This document shows, piece by piece, positions 7,369-14,557 of a stretch of DNA of 25,726 bases (position 1 is its first letter; the number at the start of each line of letters is the position of its first letter). A program made the position numbers and the translations under genes. Origin of the DNA: Methanobacteriota archaeon (GTDB lineage Archaea; Thermoplasmatota; DTKX01; GCA-020343715); contig JAUVRF010000001.1 in assembly GCA_030597775.1 (NCBI GenBank), forward strand, positions 1-25,726, read 5' to 3'. The notes under the pieces were generated by a model, which saw only the letters and a list, made by a program, of their open reading frames with translations, was not told the origin of the DNA and searched no databases.

Positions 7369-7473
7369 ATCCAAACCGCCTCCCCCCCCCACCTCATCGT
7401 GCCACCCGCTGCTTCTACCCCCTTTTCCCCGTTTCTCTGGCAGGCCTAGCCATACCAAACCTTTTTCTGGCGC

Positions 7474-7483
7474 AATGGCCATT
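7474..7483. promoter_or_regulatory. Perfect 10-bp palindrome near the PKD/zinc-ribbon gene start
   Basis: AATGGCCATT is a perfect palindrome, 9 bp before the possible GTG start at 7492 and 48 bp before the preferred ATG at 7531. Its position would suit a repressor site. Ten-base palindromes also occur by chance, so this is only a candidate. Confidence 0.25.
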
Positions 7484-7530
7484 TGTAGAAGGTGCAGCCA
7501 GAGGGCCGAACGAACGACCCCAAGGATGGG

Positions 7531-9285
7531 ATGCCAAGCGGACAGCCCCACGTCGTCCGCACCTTCACCTTGGTCCTCGTCGTGGTAGCCCTCGCCCTGG
7601 CCCCGACCCTGGTCGCGGCATCCCCCCTGGCCGATGCGGGTCCCGAGATCGAGGATTACACTGGCAGGCCAGTGGTGTTCGAGGGCTTCGGGACCCCGGA
7701 CGAATCCCAGAGGATCATACTGTTCGAGTGGGATTTCGACGGTGACGGTGAATACGACTGGAATTCCACCAAGACCGGCATGGCCACGTACAAGTTCTGG
7801 GACGTGGGAAAGTACAACGCCACCTTCAGGGTGACCCAGTACAACGTGGACGACCAGGAACTGGTGACCGACAACGACACCACCAGCGTCAACATAATCT
7901 CTGGCAAGCCCGTGGGCAGGATCACCTCCACCTCGACCGCCCTGGTGAACTCGGACCATCGACTGGAGGCCGATTACTACGACCCGGACGGGGGCCAGCT
8001 GGAGTACGAATGGAGGATAGACGGGGACCTGGCCTCGAACGAGGCGTCGTTCAAGTACGAGTTCAAAGAGCTCGGGACCTACAACGTGACACTCTTCGTC
8101 ACCGATGACGAGGATGAATGGGTCACCCGACAGATCGACGTCAGGGCCGTCGAGGAGCTGGACGAGGAGTTCGACAACTCCATCTACGTCTACGCCATCG
8201 TCATCGTCCTGGCGATCCTCGTGGTGGCGGTCTTGGCCTACTGGAGCATCCTCAAGGGTCACAAGGAGGGCAAGGGGAAGAAGGACCCGTTGACCTACGC
8301 GGAGATGGCGGGAGGGTCCTCCGAGATCGTCACGGAAGCAAGCCTGGCGGACCGGGAGGCAGAGGCCGCGCCACGGTCCAAACCGAAGGTGGTCAGACCG
8401 GAACGCGTGGTGGCGGGTCCCGGGAAGGCCAAGGGCGGGGGGCCGAGGGTGGCCGCTGCCCCGGACCGCATGCCGTGCCCCGAATGCGGCACGATCATGT
8501 CCGAGGATGGCTCCTGCGCCTTCTGCGGTTCGAACGAGGCCATCGATAGCGTGGAGAAGCAGATCCGGGACCACCAGGGCGAGGGATACATCCTGGCCAA
8601 GGCCGAGGAGGAGCTTGAACGTGCCAAGACGGAGCTCCACGTCAAGAACTTCGACGAGGTCGATGAGTACCTCGCCAATGCCAAGGAGCTGATGGAGGTT
8701 GCCGTTCGAGAGCACGAGAAGTGCCTCTCCCTCATGGCCTTGAACGACGAACTGATAATCATGGCCAAGGACCTGGACCTGGACGTTACCAAGGCGTCGA
8801 ACCTGCTCAAGCTGTCCAAGTCCTTCCTGAAGTCGGGGAAGTACGAGAAGGCGGTATTCTACGCCGAGCGTAGCCGCGATTACCTCCTGGACACCCTCGA
8901 GCCGTTCGACCTTGACCTCTACTTCTGCGAGCACTGCAAGGGGGAGGTCGGCGAGGCCGACGACGAGTGCCCCCACTGCGAGGAGGCCATCGAGAGCGGT
9001 ATTCTCAAGAGGGCCAAGCGGGAGCTCGCGGAACTGAAACGGCGCTTCGGGGGACTCTCGAAGGGCCACGAGAAGCACCAGCCCATCGCTGCACAGCTGG
9101 AGAAGGCCACCGAGCATGTGGATAGCCGTTCAACCTCCGCCGCCAACGAGCACATCGGCAAGGCCCGTGGGATGCTGGACGAGGCCGGGGTGGGGGACGG
9201 AACGGACGGGGAGGCCGAGACCTCGGACGAGGAAGACGTGGAAGACAAGGAAGACGACGAGGCCGAGGGGGGGCACACCTCGTAG
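7531..9285 (+). CDS. PKD-domain membrane protein with two cytoplasmic zinc ribbons
   Basis: This 584-residue protein has a signal peptide (hydrophobic core FTLVLVVVALALAPTLVAAS), then two PKD-like domains outside the cell. The first has ILFEWDFDGDGEYDW and KYNATFRVTQ, the second LEYEWRIDGD and TYNVTLFVTDDEDEW. A membrane helix spans about 218-241 (IYVYAIVIVLAILVVAVLAYW). The inside part has a charged linker, a first zinc ribbon (Cys316, 319, 329, 332), a long helical region with TPR-like character, a second zinc ribbon (CEHC at 466-469, CPHC at about 480-483), another helical stretch and an acidic tail. The ATG at 7531 follows AAGGATGGG; a GTG at 7492 would add 13 residues. The zinc ribbons suggest protein contacts inside the cell. 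A sensor role is inferred, not shown. Confidence 0.83.
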   Translation: MPSGQPHVVRTFTLVLVVVALALAPTLVAASPLADAGPEIEDYTGRPVVFEGFGTPDESQRIILFEWDFDGDGEYDWNSTKTGMATYKFWDVGKYNATFRVTQYNVDDQELVTDNDTTSVNIISGKPVGRITSTSTALVNSDHRLEADYYDPDGGQLEYEWRIDGDLASNEASFKYEFKELGTYNVTLFVTDDEDEWVTRQIDVRAVEELDEEFDNSIYVYAIVIVLAILVVAVLAYWSILKGHKEGKGKKDPLTYAEMAGGSSEIVTEASLADREAEAAPRSKPKVVRPERVVAGPGKAKGGGPRVAAAPDRMPCPECGTIMSEDGSCAFCGSNEAIDSVEKQIRDHQGEGYILAKAEEELERAKTELHVKNFDEVDEYLANAKELMEVAVREHEKCLSLMALNDELIIMAKDLDLDVTKASNLLKLSKSFLKSGKYEKAVFYAERSRDYLLDTLEPFDLDLYFCEHCKGEVGEADDECPHCEEAIESGILKRAKRELAELKRRFGGLSKGHEKHQPIAAQLEKATEHVDSRSTSAANEHIGKARGMLDEAGVGDGTDGEAETSDEEDVEDKEDDEAEGGHTS

Positions 9286-9321
9286 CCATTTTCCCCGCAA
9301 ATGTTTTGAGACAGCGCGTCA

Positions 9322-9498
9322 ATGGGGCTGGCCGTGGTAGACCTGGTAGGACTGGCCCTGATCCTCGGCCTGGTCGGTTCGGGAGCGTTCCTCTTGCATT
9401 CGATGGAGGTCACACGTTCCCTGCCGAGAGTGCGTCTGGCCGCCGTGCTCAGCATCTTGTTCATGATCACCTTCATCTTCTACGTCTCCCTGGGGTGA
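9322..9498 (+). CDS. 58-residue two-helix membrane protein
   Basis: A short ATG-to-TGA frame encodes 58 residues with two hydrophobic helices, VVDLVGLALILGLVGSGAFLL and LAAVLSILFMITFIFYVSL. They are joined by a short loop, EVTRSLPRVR, whose Arg residues should lie inside. Support comes from a full hairpin membrane topology, its position 36 bp after the preceding gene, and the way its end serves the next gene: the last codon and stop (GGGTGA) contain the GGTGAT Shine-Dalgarno site of the PqqD-like gene, whose ATG is 4 bp later. I do not recognise the family. Such small proteins often accompany larger membrane or surface proteins. Confidence 0.65.
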   Translation: MGLAVVDLVGLALILGLVGSGAFLLHSMEVTRSLPRVRLAAVLSILFMITFIFYVSLG

Positions 9499-9502
9499 TG
9501 AT

Positions 9503-9973
9503 ATGAGCAAGATGGTCAAACGGATGCCGTGGGTTGATGCGCCGCCTGAGGACGTCGACACGCTCCCGCGTCCACCGACCCCGATGTCCGTGAACGACCT
9601 ACCCGACGACGTGCGCCACGTGGTCACCATGCGACCCAGGAGGCACCCCAGGGTGGAGTGGGAACTTGACGAGGAGACCGGACTGGTCACCCTCGTCTAC
9701 CCGAAAACGTTCTCGAAGTTCGAGCAGGCCCTGGGGATCCTGGTAAAGCCCGTGACCGAGCTACGGAGGCCCCTTGACGGCCCAGGCTCGTTCATCTGGC
9801 AGATGTGTGATGGCAAGAACGACATTGCCATCATCTGCACCGCCGTGGACGAAGCGTACAAGGAGGAGATGGAGCCCGTCCTCAAGCGGGTCGTGGGTTT
9901 CATCCAGTTGCTGGCCCAGAGAGGGTTGATAGACCTGACGAGGGAAACCCATGAAGATCAAGCAGAAGATTGA
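9503..9973 (+). CDS. PqqD-like (RRE-fold) protein
   Basis: This 156-residue protein has a Pro-rich N-terminal stretch (about 1-50) and a PqqD-like domain at about 55-147. The domain shows VTLVYPKTFSKFEQAL, the PqqD signature LDGPGSFIWQMCDGKNDI, then VDEAY and a last helix LLAQRGLIDL. PqqD domains have the winged-helix RRE fold that holds leader peptides of ribosomally made, modified peptides. Many archaeal relatives stand alone, with no radical SAM enzyme nearby, as is the case here, so a peptide-modification role is not established. The ATG follows a GGTGAT ribosome site formed by the end of the upstream small gene. The 3' end overlaps the next gene by 23 bases. Confidence 0.75.
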   Translation: MSKMVKRMPWVDAPPEDVDTLPRPPTPMSVNDLPDDVRHVVTMRPRRHPRVEWELDEETGLVTLVYPKTFSKFEQALGILVKPVTELRRPLDGPGSFIWQMCDGKNDIAIICTAVDEAYKEEMEPVLKRVVGFIQLLAQRGLIDLTRETHEDQAED

Positions 9974-10160
9974 GAGAGGCAAGAAGAAGGAAGTGGTGAC
10001 CACCCTGTTCTGTCCAGATTGCGGTGGGACGAACCTCAGCTACGAGGCGGGCATGATAACGGGCCAGAAGTACCACTGCGCGGACTGCCACTACAGGGGC
10101 ACTTTCGTACTGGAGCGGAAGGTCGTCATGAAGGACGACGAGGTGGTGGAGGAGCTCTAG
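9951..10160 (+). CDS. Small zinc-ribbon protein
   Basis: This 69-residue protein is one zinc ribbon with a basic N-terminus (MKIKQKIERGKKKE). The four ligands are in FCPDCGGTNLSY and YHCADCHYRGTF, a CxxC-CxxC knuckle pair with about 18 residues between them. The fold could bind nucleic acid or another protein. It overlaps the end of the PqqD-like gene by 23 bases in another frame, so it is translated from the same message. No specific function can be assigned. Confidence 0.78.
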   Translation: MKIKQKIERGKKKEVVTTLFCPDCGGTNLSYEAGMITGQKYHCADCHYRGTFVLERKVVMKDDEVVEEL

Positions 10161-10202
10161 CGACGCCCCTCCCCGAGGACTGAACCCCGGTCCTGACCCA
10201 AT

Positions 10203-10212
10203 CCTTTTCTAT
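10203..10212 (+). promoter_or_regulatory. TATA-like element upstream of the Ig-repeat gene
   Basis: CCTTTTCTAT stands out in a GC-rich spacer. It lies about 40 bp before the ATG at 10248, which predicts a start site near 10232 and a short leader containing GGCGGTGG as ribosome site. Confidence 0.35.
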
Positions 10213-10247
10213 CCAATCGCCCATCTCCGGGAAGGCGGTGGACCCAG

Positions 10248-12860
10248 ATGCTGCTCAATCTCTTCCAGGTAAGGCTCCGGGCCAAGGATGTCCCGGATGG
10301 CCATGTGGCAGAGGGCACCGTCTGGGCCGAGCCAGAGGAGATCCACCCCGGGGATGAGTTCCAGGTGTCGGTGGAGCTCAAGTTCCCCGAGGGCGGTGCC
10401 CCGGGTTCCATAGAGGCCAAGGTCTCCCCACCCGAGGACATCACGGTCGACACACCCCAGGTCGACATAGGACCTTATGGGGCCACCGTGACCATACCCG
10501 CGGTGGCGGCGGAGGAGGTGGAGCTGGGCATGTACTATCTCCAGGTGGTCTACTCCGACGAGGAGCGGGAGCACTTCGAGGCGGAGGCGGCCTTGGAGGT
10601 GAAGCGCCACTGGGTCCGGATAGGCCAGGTTGTGGCCCGGCCAGAACGTGCCTCTCCTGGCGACCCGGTGGACGTGGCCGTCCCCCTTGCCTTCGAGGGG
10701 CAGGCCCGCGTCCGAGGTCACGTGCGTGGCCGCCTCGTGCCCGAGGAATGGGACGGCTCGGACGAGCACGCCATCAAGCTACCAAGGGAACGCAGCTCTG
10801 TGGCAGGGGAGAGGGAGCAGATCTGGCACATCCGGCTTCCCAGGGGCGTGCCCGAGGGGAGGTACAACGCCGACATCGAGTTCTCGTCCCAGGAGGGCAC
10901 CGCGAGGAAGCGCACGCGAAGGGTGCTCCTCCTTGTGCCCCAGAGGGGCATCGACGCCATCAGGCCCACGGTGGAGCCTGCCCTCCTGGCCCCGGGAGAC
11001 GATCTTGTCATCACCACGACGGCCGAGAACATCGGCAGGGAGGACCTGCTGGTCCGCGTGGGTGGTGAGCTGGTCCCCGAATCGGGAGGCAACCTCGTCC
11101 CCCTCGAGGAGCGGGACATCCCCCTCGCGCCCGGAGAGACCCAGCAGGTGGAGTGGTCGATCCAGGCCCCGGAACGCCACGGTCGATGGATGGTCCGTAC
11201 AAGGGCCAGGGCCGAACGGACCGACGGCGCGGACCCGCCCGTGGTGGTCCTCGACGTCAGGCCCCACCACAAGGTGCAGGTCGTGGGCGCTGTCCCGGCC
11301 CGGCCATGGGCCGCCGTCGGCGAGATGGTGGACGTGTCCATGCAACTGACGGACTCTGGCTCGAGGCCAGGTTCCGATACCACCGTCTCGGTGTCCCTGG
11401 AAGGCGAGGAGGGCGAGGCCAGCGAGGCCCGCTGGTCGGGGAGCATCGATAGCGAGATCAGGGAGGCGAGCGTCACCGTGGAAGTGCCACGCCCCCCGTC
11501 GGGGCCCGGGAGGGACGGTGAGGGGGATGACGAGACCCAGACCTCGACCCGGTTCGCCCTGGTCGTCCGGGACCTGGATGGAGATGAGCTCCTGCGCATC
11601 CCAGGGGCGGTGGCCATCCGCAAGAGGGTGCAGATAGACCCCAGGGTCGTGAAGGCCCCGCCGGACCCGACCAAACTGGGCGACTGCATGTTCCCCGGCG
11701 AGAGGGTGCTCAAGACCGTCGACGCGGGCGACCTGACGATCGTCGAGCTGTCCAGTGGTTCCCGCCTGTACGCCCGTGGTGACCAGGTGGTGGGAGTTGA
11801 CCATGGGGTCCCGATGGACGAGGCCTTCTGGGACGAGGCCCTCGGGGCCGACGCGGGGATGTACACCGACCTGAGGAAGGGGATACAGCTGGGCGCCCAG
11901 GCCGCCAGGGCCGAGGCCATCGCCATGAGGGCCCTGGGGGACTCCCTGTCCCGTGGCGAGGGGTCGGCCTCCGGTCTCATCAAGGACACTCGGGAGCTTG
12001 CCAAGACCCTTGACCCGGACAGGAGGGCGAGGGGTGTCAGCCCGAGGAGCGGGCCACTGGCACCCTTGGCAGCGTGGCTCTACGACCAGGACGCCCCACC
12101 GGACGATGGCAGGGAGATCGTCCTCGAGCTCAGGAAGGAGATGGTGTCCGCCCAGAAGGCGAAGGGAGGAAAGGACGCAACGAAGGAGGCCTCGGCCGCG
12201 GCCAGGGCGGCCTCCGACCACCTGGAGCGCCTGGCGGACCTGTTCGCACGGGCGTGGGAGCAGGACCGCCTTCACGTTCGTGACCTGGGAGCCATGGCGG
12301 CCCTGGTGGCCGCTGCGGGAGTGGCGGAGGTCGAGCTCCATTCTCGGAGGCAGGAGGGTGATCCGTGGGCATCGCCGGTCCAGTCGATCGAGGAGGGCAG
12401 GGTCGCCCGCCATTCCATGTCGGTCCAGCTGGCCGCCTTGGTGGAAGTGATCGCCAGGCATCGTATCCGTCGCAACGCATGCACGTTGAACACCCGGCAG
12501 CGGGCAAGCCATGCCGCCGTGGTCAGGGACCTCGAGGTCGCCTTCGGCCCCTCCGTTGGCCACTCGGGTGACGCGACGGAACTGGAGATCGAACTTCAAA
12601 ATCACTCCCCCATCGATCTGGAGCTCCGTCTCAACGTGGCCCTCCCCTCGGGGGCCTGGGCCGTCCTGGAGCCCCAGGCACGTGGCGCCGAGGGCATCGT
12701 CTTCGTCGGTCCGTTCCACGTTCCCGCACGCACACGGGAGACGGTCAACCTGGTCCTCTACGTGCCTTCGACGGTCCGCCTTGACTCGTACGTCCTGCCC
12801 ATCGAGGTCGTCCCCGACCCCAAGGAGATAGTCATCGAGCAGCGGGGTGGTGCCAAGTGA
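10248..12860 (+). CDS. 870-residue beta-sandwich repeat protein, no signal peptide
   Basis: I do not recognise this as a named family. The first half is a string of beta-sandwich domains of about 110 residues each, resembling Ig/CARDB or arrestin-like repeats. Tell-tale motifs are AEPEEIHPGDEFQVSVEL, ARPERASPGDPVDVAV, EPALLAPGDDLVITT and PARPWAAVGEMVDVSM, each a Pro/Gly turn before a strand as in extracellular adhesins. The middle (about 520-760) is largely helical and charged. One more beta-sandwich ends the protein (about 765-865). No signal peptide or membrane helix is visible: the N-terminus is MLLNLFQVRLRAKD. It therefore appears to be cytosolic, which is odd for such repeats. Its last bases carry GGTGGT and a GTGA overlap for the next gene, so the two are translationally coupled. 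Confidence 0.8.
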   Translation: MLLNLFQVRLRAKDVPDGHVAEGTVWAEPEEIHPGDEFQVSVELKFPEGGAPGSIEAKVSPPEDITVDTPQVDIGPYGATVTIPAVAAEEVELGMYYLQVVYSDEEREHFEAEAALEVKRHWVRIGQVVARPERASPGDPVDVAVPLAFEGQARVRGHVRGRLVPEEWDGSDEHAIKLPRERSSVAGEREQIWHIRLPRGVPEGRYNADIEFSSQEGTARKRTRRVLLLVPQRGIDAIRPTVEPALLAPGDDLVITTTAENIGREDLLVRVGGELVPESGGNLVPLEERDIPLAPGETQQVEWSIQAPERHGRWMVRTRARAERTDGADPPVVVLDVRPHHKVQVVGAVPARPWAAVGEMVDVSMQLTDSGSRPGSDTTVSVSLEGEEGEASEARWSGSIDSEIREASVTVEVPRPPSGPGRDGEGDDETQTSTRFALVVRDLDGDELLRIPGAVAIRKRVQIDPRVVKAPPDPTKLGDCMFPGERVLKTVDAGDLTIVELSSGSRLYARGDQVVGVDHGVPMDEAFWDEALGADAGMYTDLRKGIQLGAQAARAEAIAMRALGDSLSRGEGSASGLIKDTRELAKTLDPDRRARGVSPRSGPLAPLAAWLYDQDAPPDDGREIVLELRKEMVSAQKAKGGKDATKEASAAARAASDHLERLADLFARAWEQDRLHVRDLGAMAALVAAAGVAEVELHSRRQEGDPWASPVQSIEEGRVARHSMSVQLAALVEVIARHRIRRNACTLNTRQRASHAAVVRDLEVAFGPSVGHSGDATELEIELQNHSPIDLELRLNVALPSGAWAVLEPQARGAEGIVFVGPFHVPARTRETVNLVLYVPSTVRLDSYVLPIEVVPDPKEIVIEQRGGAK

Positions 12861-14038
12861 CCCGCACTGGGGACCGTGGATTGGATGCCGGGCTGGCACG
12901 ATTGCTCCAGGCCGTGGACATGTCCAATGCTGGCATGACCCTACCGAAGGAGGCCCCTCCCGCCAAACAGCTGGGTAAGATGCATCACCAGGGCTGGTTG
13001 ATCCTGTCCCGCGCCGCCAAGGGCCTGGGTACCGACGTGACCTCCCTCCAGAGGTCCGCGGAGGCCTCCCCCGTCCTCGAGTCGGCCAAGGCAGAGCCAC
13101 CGCGGCTGTTCGGCCTGTTCAAGCGCAAGCCCGAACCCGCGGTCCGGTGGAAGGCGCGCGAGGCGATCGAGGGGCCGTTCCGCGACGACCCGGTCGCGAT
13201 GGCGAAGAAGGTCTCGGGCCACCGGATCCTCACCGACAGGATCGTACCCATCGCCTCACAGGTGAGGAGCCGGTCCGTACCGGGCAAGTTGCGACGGCCT
13301 CCAGCGGGCCAACGCTACATTCCTCCAACGCCGTCCAGGGAAGCGCTTCTCATGAAGGTGGACCGATCCCTGCTTGAGAGGTACGCGTTAGAGGCGGCCG
13401 GTCCGGAGCACCGACGAAGACCACCCAGGTCACCCCTCAAGTTCTCGGACGGCTATCCCGCCAAGGACCTGTCATCCGCCATCCGCCTCCTGGTGAGGGC
13501 GAAGGCCCGGGAGGTGGCGGACCGCATGCGCAACGGGACCCTTGCCGCCTGGTTCAGGGACGAGGCCGGCGAGGTGGATCTGGCCGCCGTCGTGGACGCG
13601 GCCGCCCATGCCGCGACCGAGCGGGGGGCCAGCGACGAGGAGACCCGGGCGTTGCTCCTGAGGTACATCCGGAGGACCCCCGTGGGAGCAGACCTGGAGC
13701 GGGGTCTCATAGAGCCCATGGCCGAGGCCCTGCGGTCCAGGGACGGTGCCCTGGTGGCCTCCAACGCCGAGGCGCTCCTCCTGCTGGACGCAGACCTGGC
13801 GGCCGCGGAGCTGTCATCGGCCCTGTTCGAGACGGAGGTCACCGGACGGGCTGCCGTCATATCGGCCATGGGCGAGACGGGCTCGCCGAGGGCGGTCGCC
13901 GCCCTGGAGCAGCTTGCCCACGCCGCCACCCGCGACGAGGACCGCGAGGGAGCCCTGGCAGCCCTGCGCAAGCTGGCCAGCGAGGGCGCTGCCCAGGATG
14001 TTGCGGGGGCAGCCCTGGAGCGTCTCGGGCAGGCCTGA
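12857..14038 (+). CDS. 393-residue helical protein with HEAT-like C-terminus, unknown function
   Basis: The function is unknown. The GTG start overlaps the TGA of the preceding gene (GTGA) and is preceded by GGTGGT, so the two proteins are made together and probably work together. The N-terminal third is basic, with RLFGLFKRKPEPAVRWK and the PPAGQRYIPPTPSREAL linker. From about residue 205 the protein is almost entirely helical and Ala-rich. The end (VISAMGETGSPRAVAALEQL, then EGALAALRKLASEGA) looks like HEAT-type repeats, which usually form protein-binding solenoids. No membrane segment or catalytic motif is seen. The stop is followed by a 14-bp tandem repeat and the convergent complex I-like operon. 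Confidence 0.75.
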   Translation: MTRTGDRGLDAGLARLLQAVDMSNAGMTLPKEAPPAKQLGKMHHQGWLILSRAAKGLGTDVTSLQRSAEASPVLESAKAEPPRLFGLFKRKPEPAVRWKAREAIEGPFRDDPVAMAKKVSGHRILTDRIVPIASQVRSRSVPGKLRRPPAGQRYIPPTPSREALLMKVDRSLLERYALEAAGPEHRRRPPRSPLKFSDGYPAKDLSSAIRLLVRAKAREVADRMRNGTLAAWFRDEAGEVDLAAVVDAAAHAATERGASDEETRALLLRYIRRTPVGADLERGLIEPMAEALRSRDGALVASNAEALLLLDADLAAAELSSALFETEVTGRAAVISAMGETGSPRAVAALEQLAHAATRDEDREGALAALRKLASEGAAQDVAGAALERLGQA

Positions 14039-14051
14039 GCCCCGTGGATCT

Positions 14052-14079
14052 CAGGTCACTGGTCCCAGGTCACTGGTCC
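14052..14079. repeat. Perfect 14-bp tandem duplication between convergent genes
   Basis: CAGGTCACTGGTCC occurs twice head to tail with no mismatch. It fills most of the 45-bp gap between the convergent stop codons at 14038 and 14084. It may be a simple slippage duplication. A short CTGG-TC-CCAG stem can form across the junction. Confidence 0.8.
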
Positions 14080-14083
14080 TCGC

Positions 14084-14557
14084 TCACTTTCCGTCGATCT
14101 TGAGCGACCGACACCTTCGTTCCAGCAGGTCCTCGGGCGAGAAGCGACCATCTGATGGTGGGGCAGTGGCGAGCCTGTACAACCTGGAAGGTGCCTGTCC
14201 CAGCTCCATCTCCTCCGGCGGGCTCCCGTCCATCACAAGACCCTCCCTGGTGTATGTGGCCAGCTCCTGAGGACCCGAGAGGGATACGGCGTCCTCCCCG
14301 CAGACGACAACGCACATGCCACACCTCGCGCAGGGACCTGCATCCACGGTGGGGACCCCTCCGCCCTCTGGCACGTGAAGGCATGCCGATGGACATGGAC
14401 CGATGCAATCACCGCAGGAGGTGCAGGCGGCCCTGTCGATCACGGGCACGCCACATACCGGTCCCTCCACTGCGAGGCGCTCAAGGGGCCAGTCCACCGT
14501 TGAGACCTCACGGCCCATCGCGAGGGCGAGGAGACGGAACGCTGGAGGCCCCCTCAT
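14084..14557 (-). CDS. nuoI: NuoI-like 2x[4Fe-4S] ferredoxin subunit
   Basis: This 157-residue iron-sulfur protein should carry two [4Fe-4S] clusters and pass electrons into the complex I-like assembly. The first motif is CTSCGDCIGPCP, the second CARCGMCVVVCG, both of the CxxCxxCxxxC type and about 20 residues apart, as in NuoI and Ech/Mbh ferredoxin subunits. The second motif ends in Gly instead of Pro. A roughly 65-residue C-terminal extension of unknown role follows. The start is an ATG overlapping the stop of the NuoH-like gene (ATGA) and preceded by a full GGAGGTGAT. It is the last gene of the operon, converging on the HEAT-like gene. The electron donor is unknown; no NuoE/F/G-type input subunits are seen in the window. 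Confidence 0.85.
   Translation of the reverse strand: MRGPPAFRLLALAMGREVSTVDWPLERLAVEGPVCGVPVIDRAACTSCGDCIGPCPSACLHVPEGGGVPTVDAGPCARCGMCVVVCGEDAVSLSGPQELATYTREGLVMDGSPPEEMELGQAPSRLYRLATAPPSDGRFSPEDLLERRCRSLKIDGK

Larger units (their letters stand above)
7059..7530. other. AT-rich divergent intergenic region
   Basis: About 470 bp separate the minus-strand GTPase operon from the plus-strand PKD/zinc-ribbon gene. The left 260 bp are clearly richer in A and T than the surrounding genes. The region holds the GTPase promoter (7084-7100), a plus-strand TATA-like AAAAATTAAATATG (7279-7292), a two-part hairpin (7341-7368), a run of nine C (7382-7390) and the palindrome AATGGCCATT (7474-7483). A 71-codon open frame at 7083-7298 has no ribosome-binding site or family resemblance and is probably chance. 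I see no convincing protein gene here. Confidence 0.55.

Noticed and set aside
7342..9117. Long minus-strand open frame (591 codons) opposite the PKD/zinc-ribbon gene
   Set aside because: It mirrors the coding strand of a GC-rich gene with clear signal peptide, PKD and zinc-ribbon features. The antisense product is low-complexity Val/Leu/Gly without a recognisable domain.
10779..13100. Long minus-strand open frame (773 codons) opposite the Ig-repeat gene
   Set aside because: This is an antisense shadow produced by high GC and codon bias. It crosses the junction of two coupled plus-strand genes and has no motif or ribosome site.
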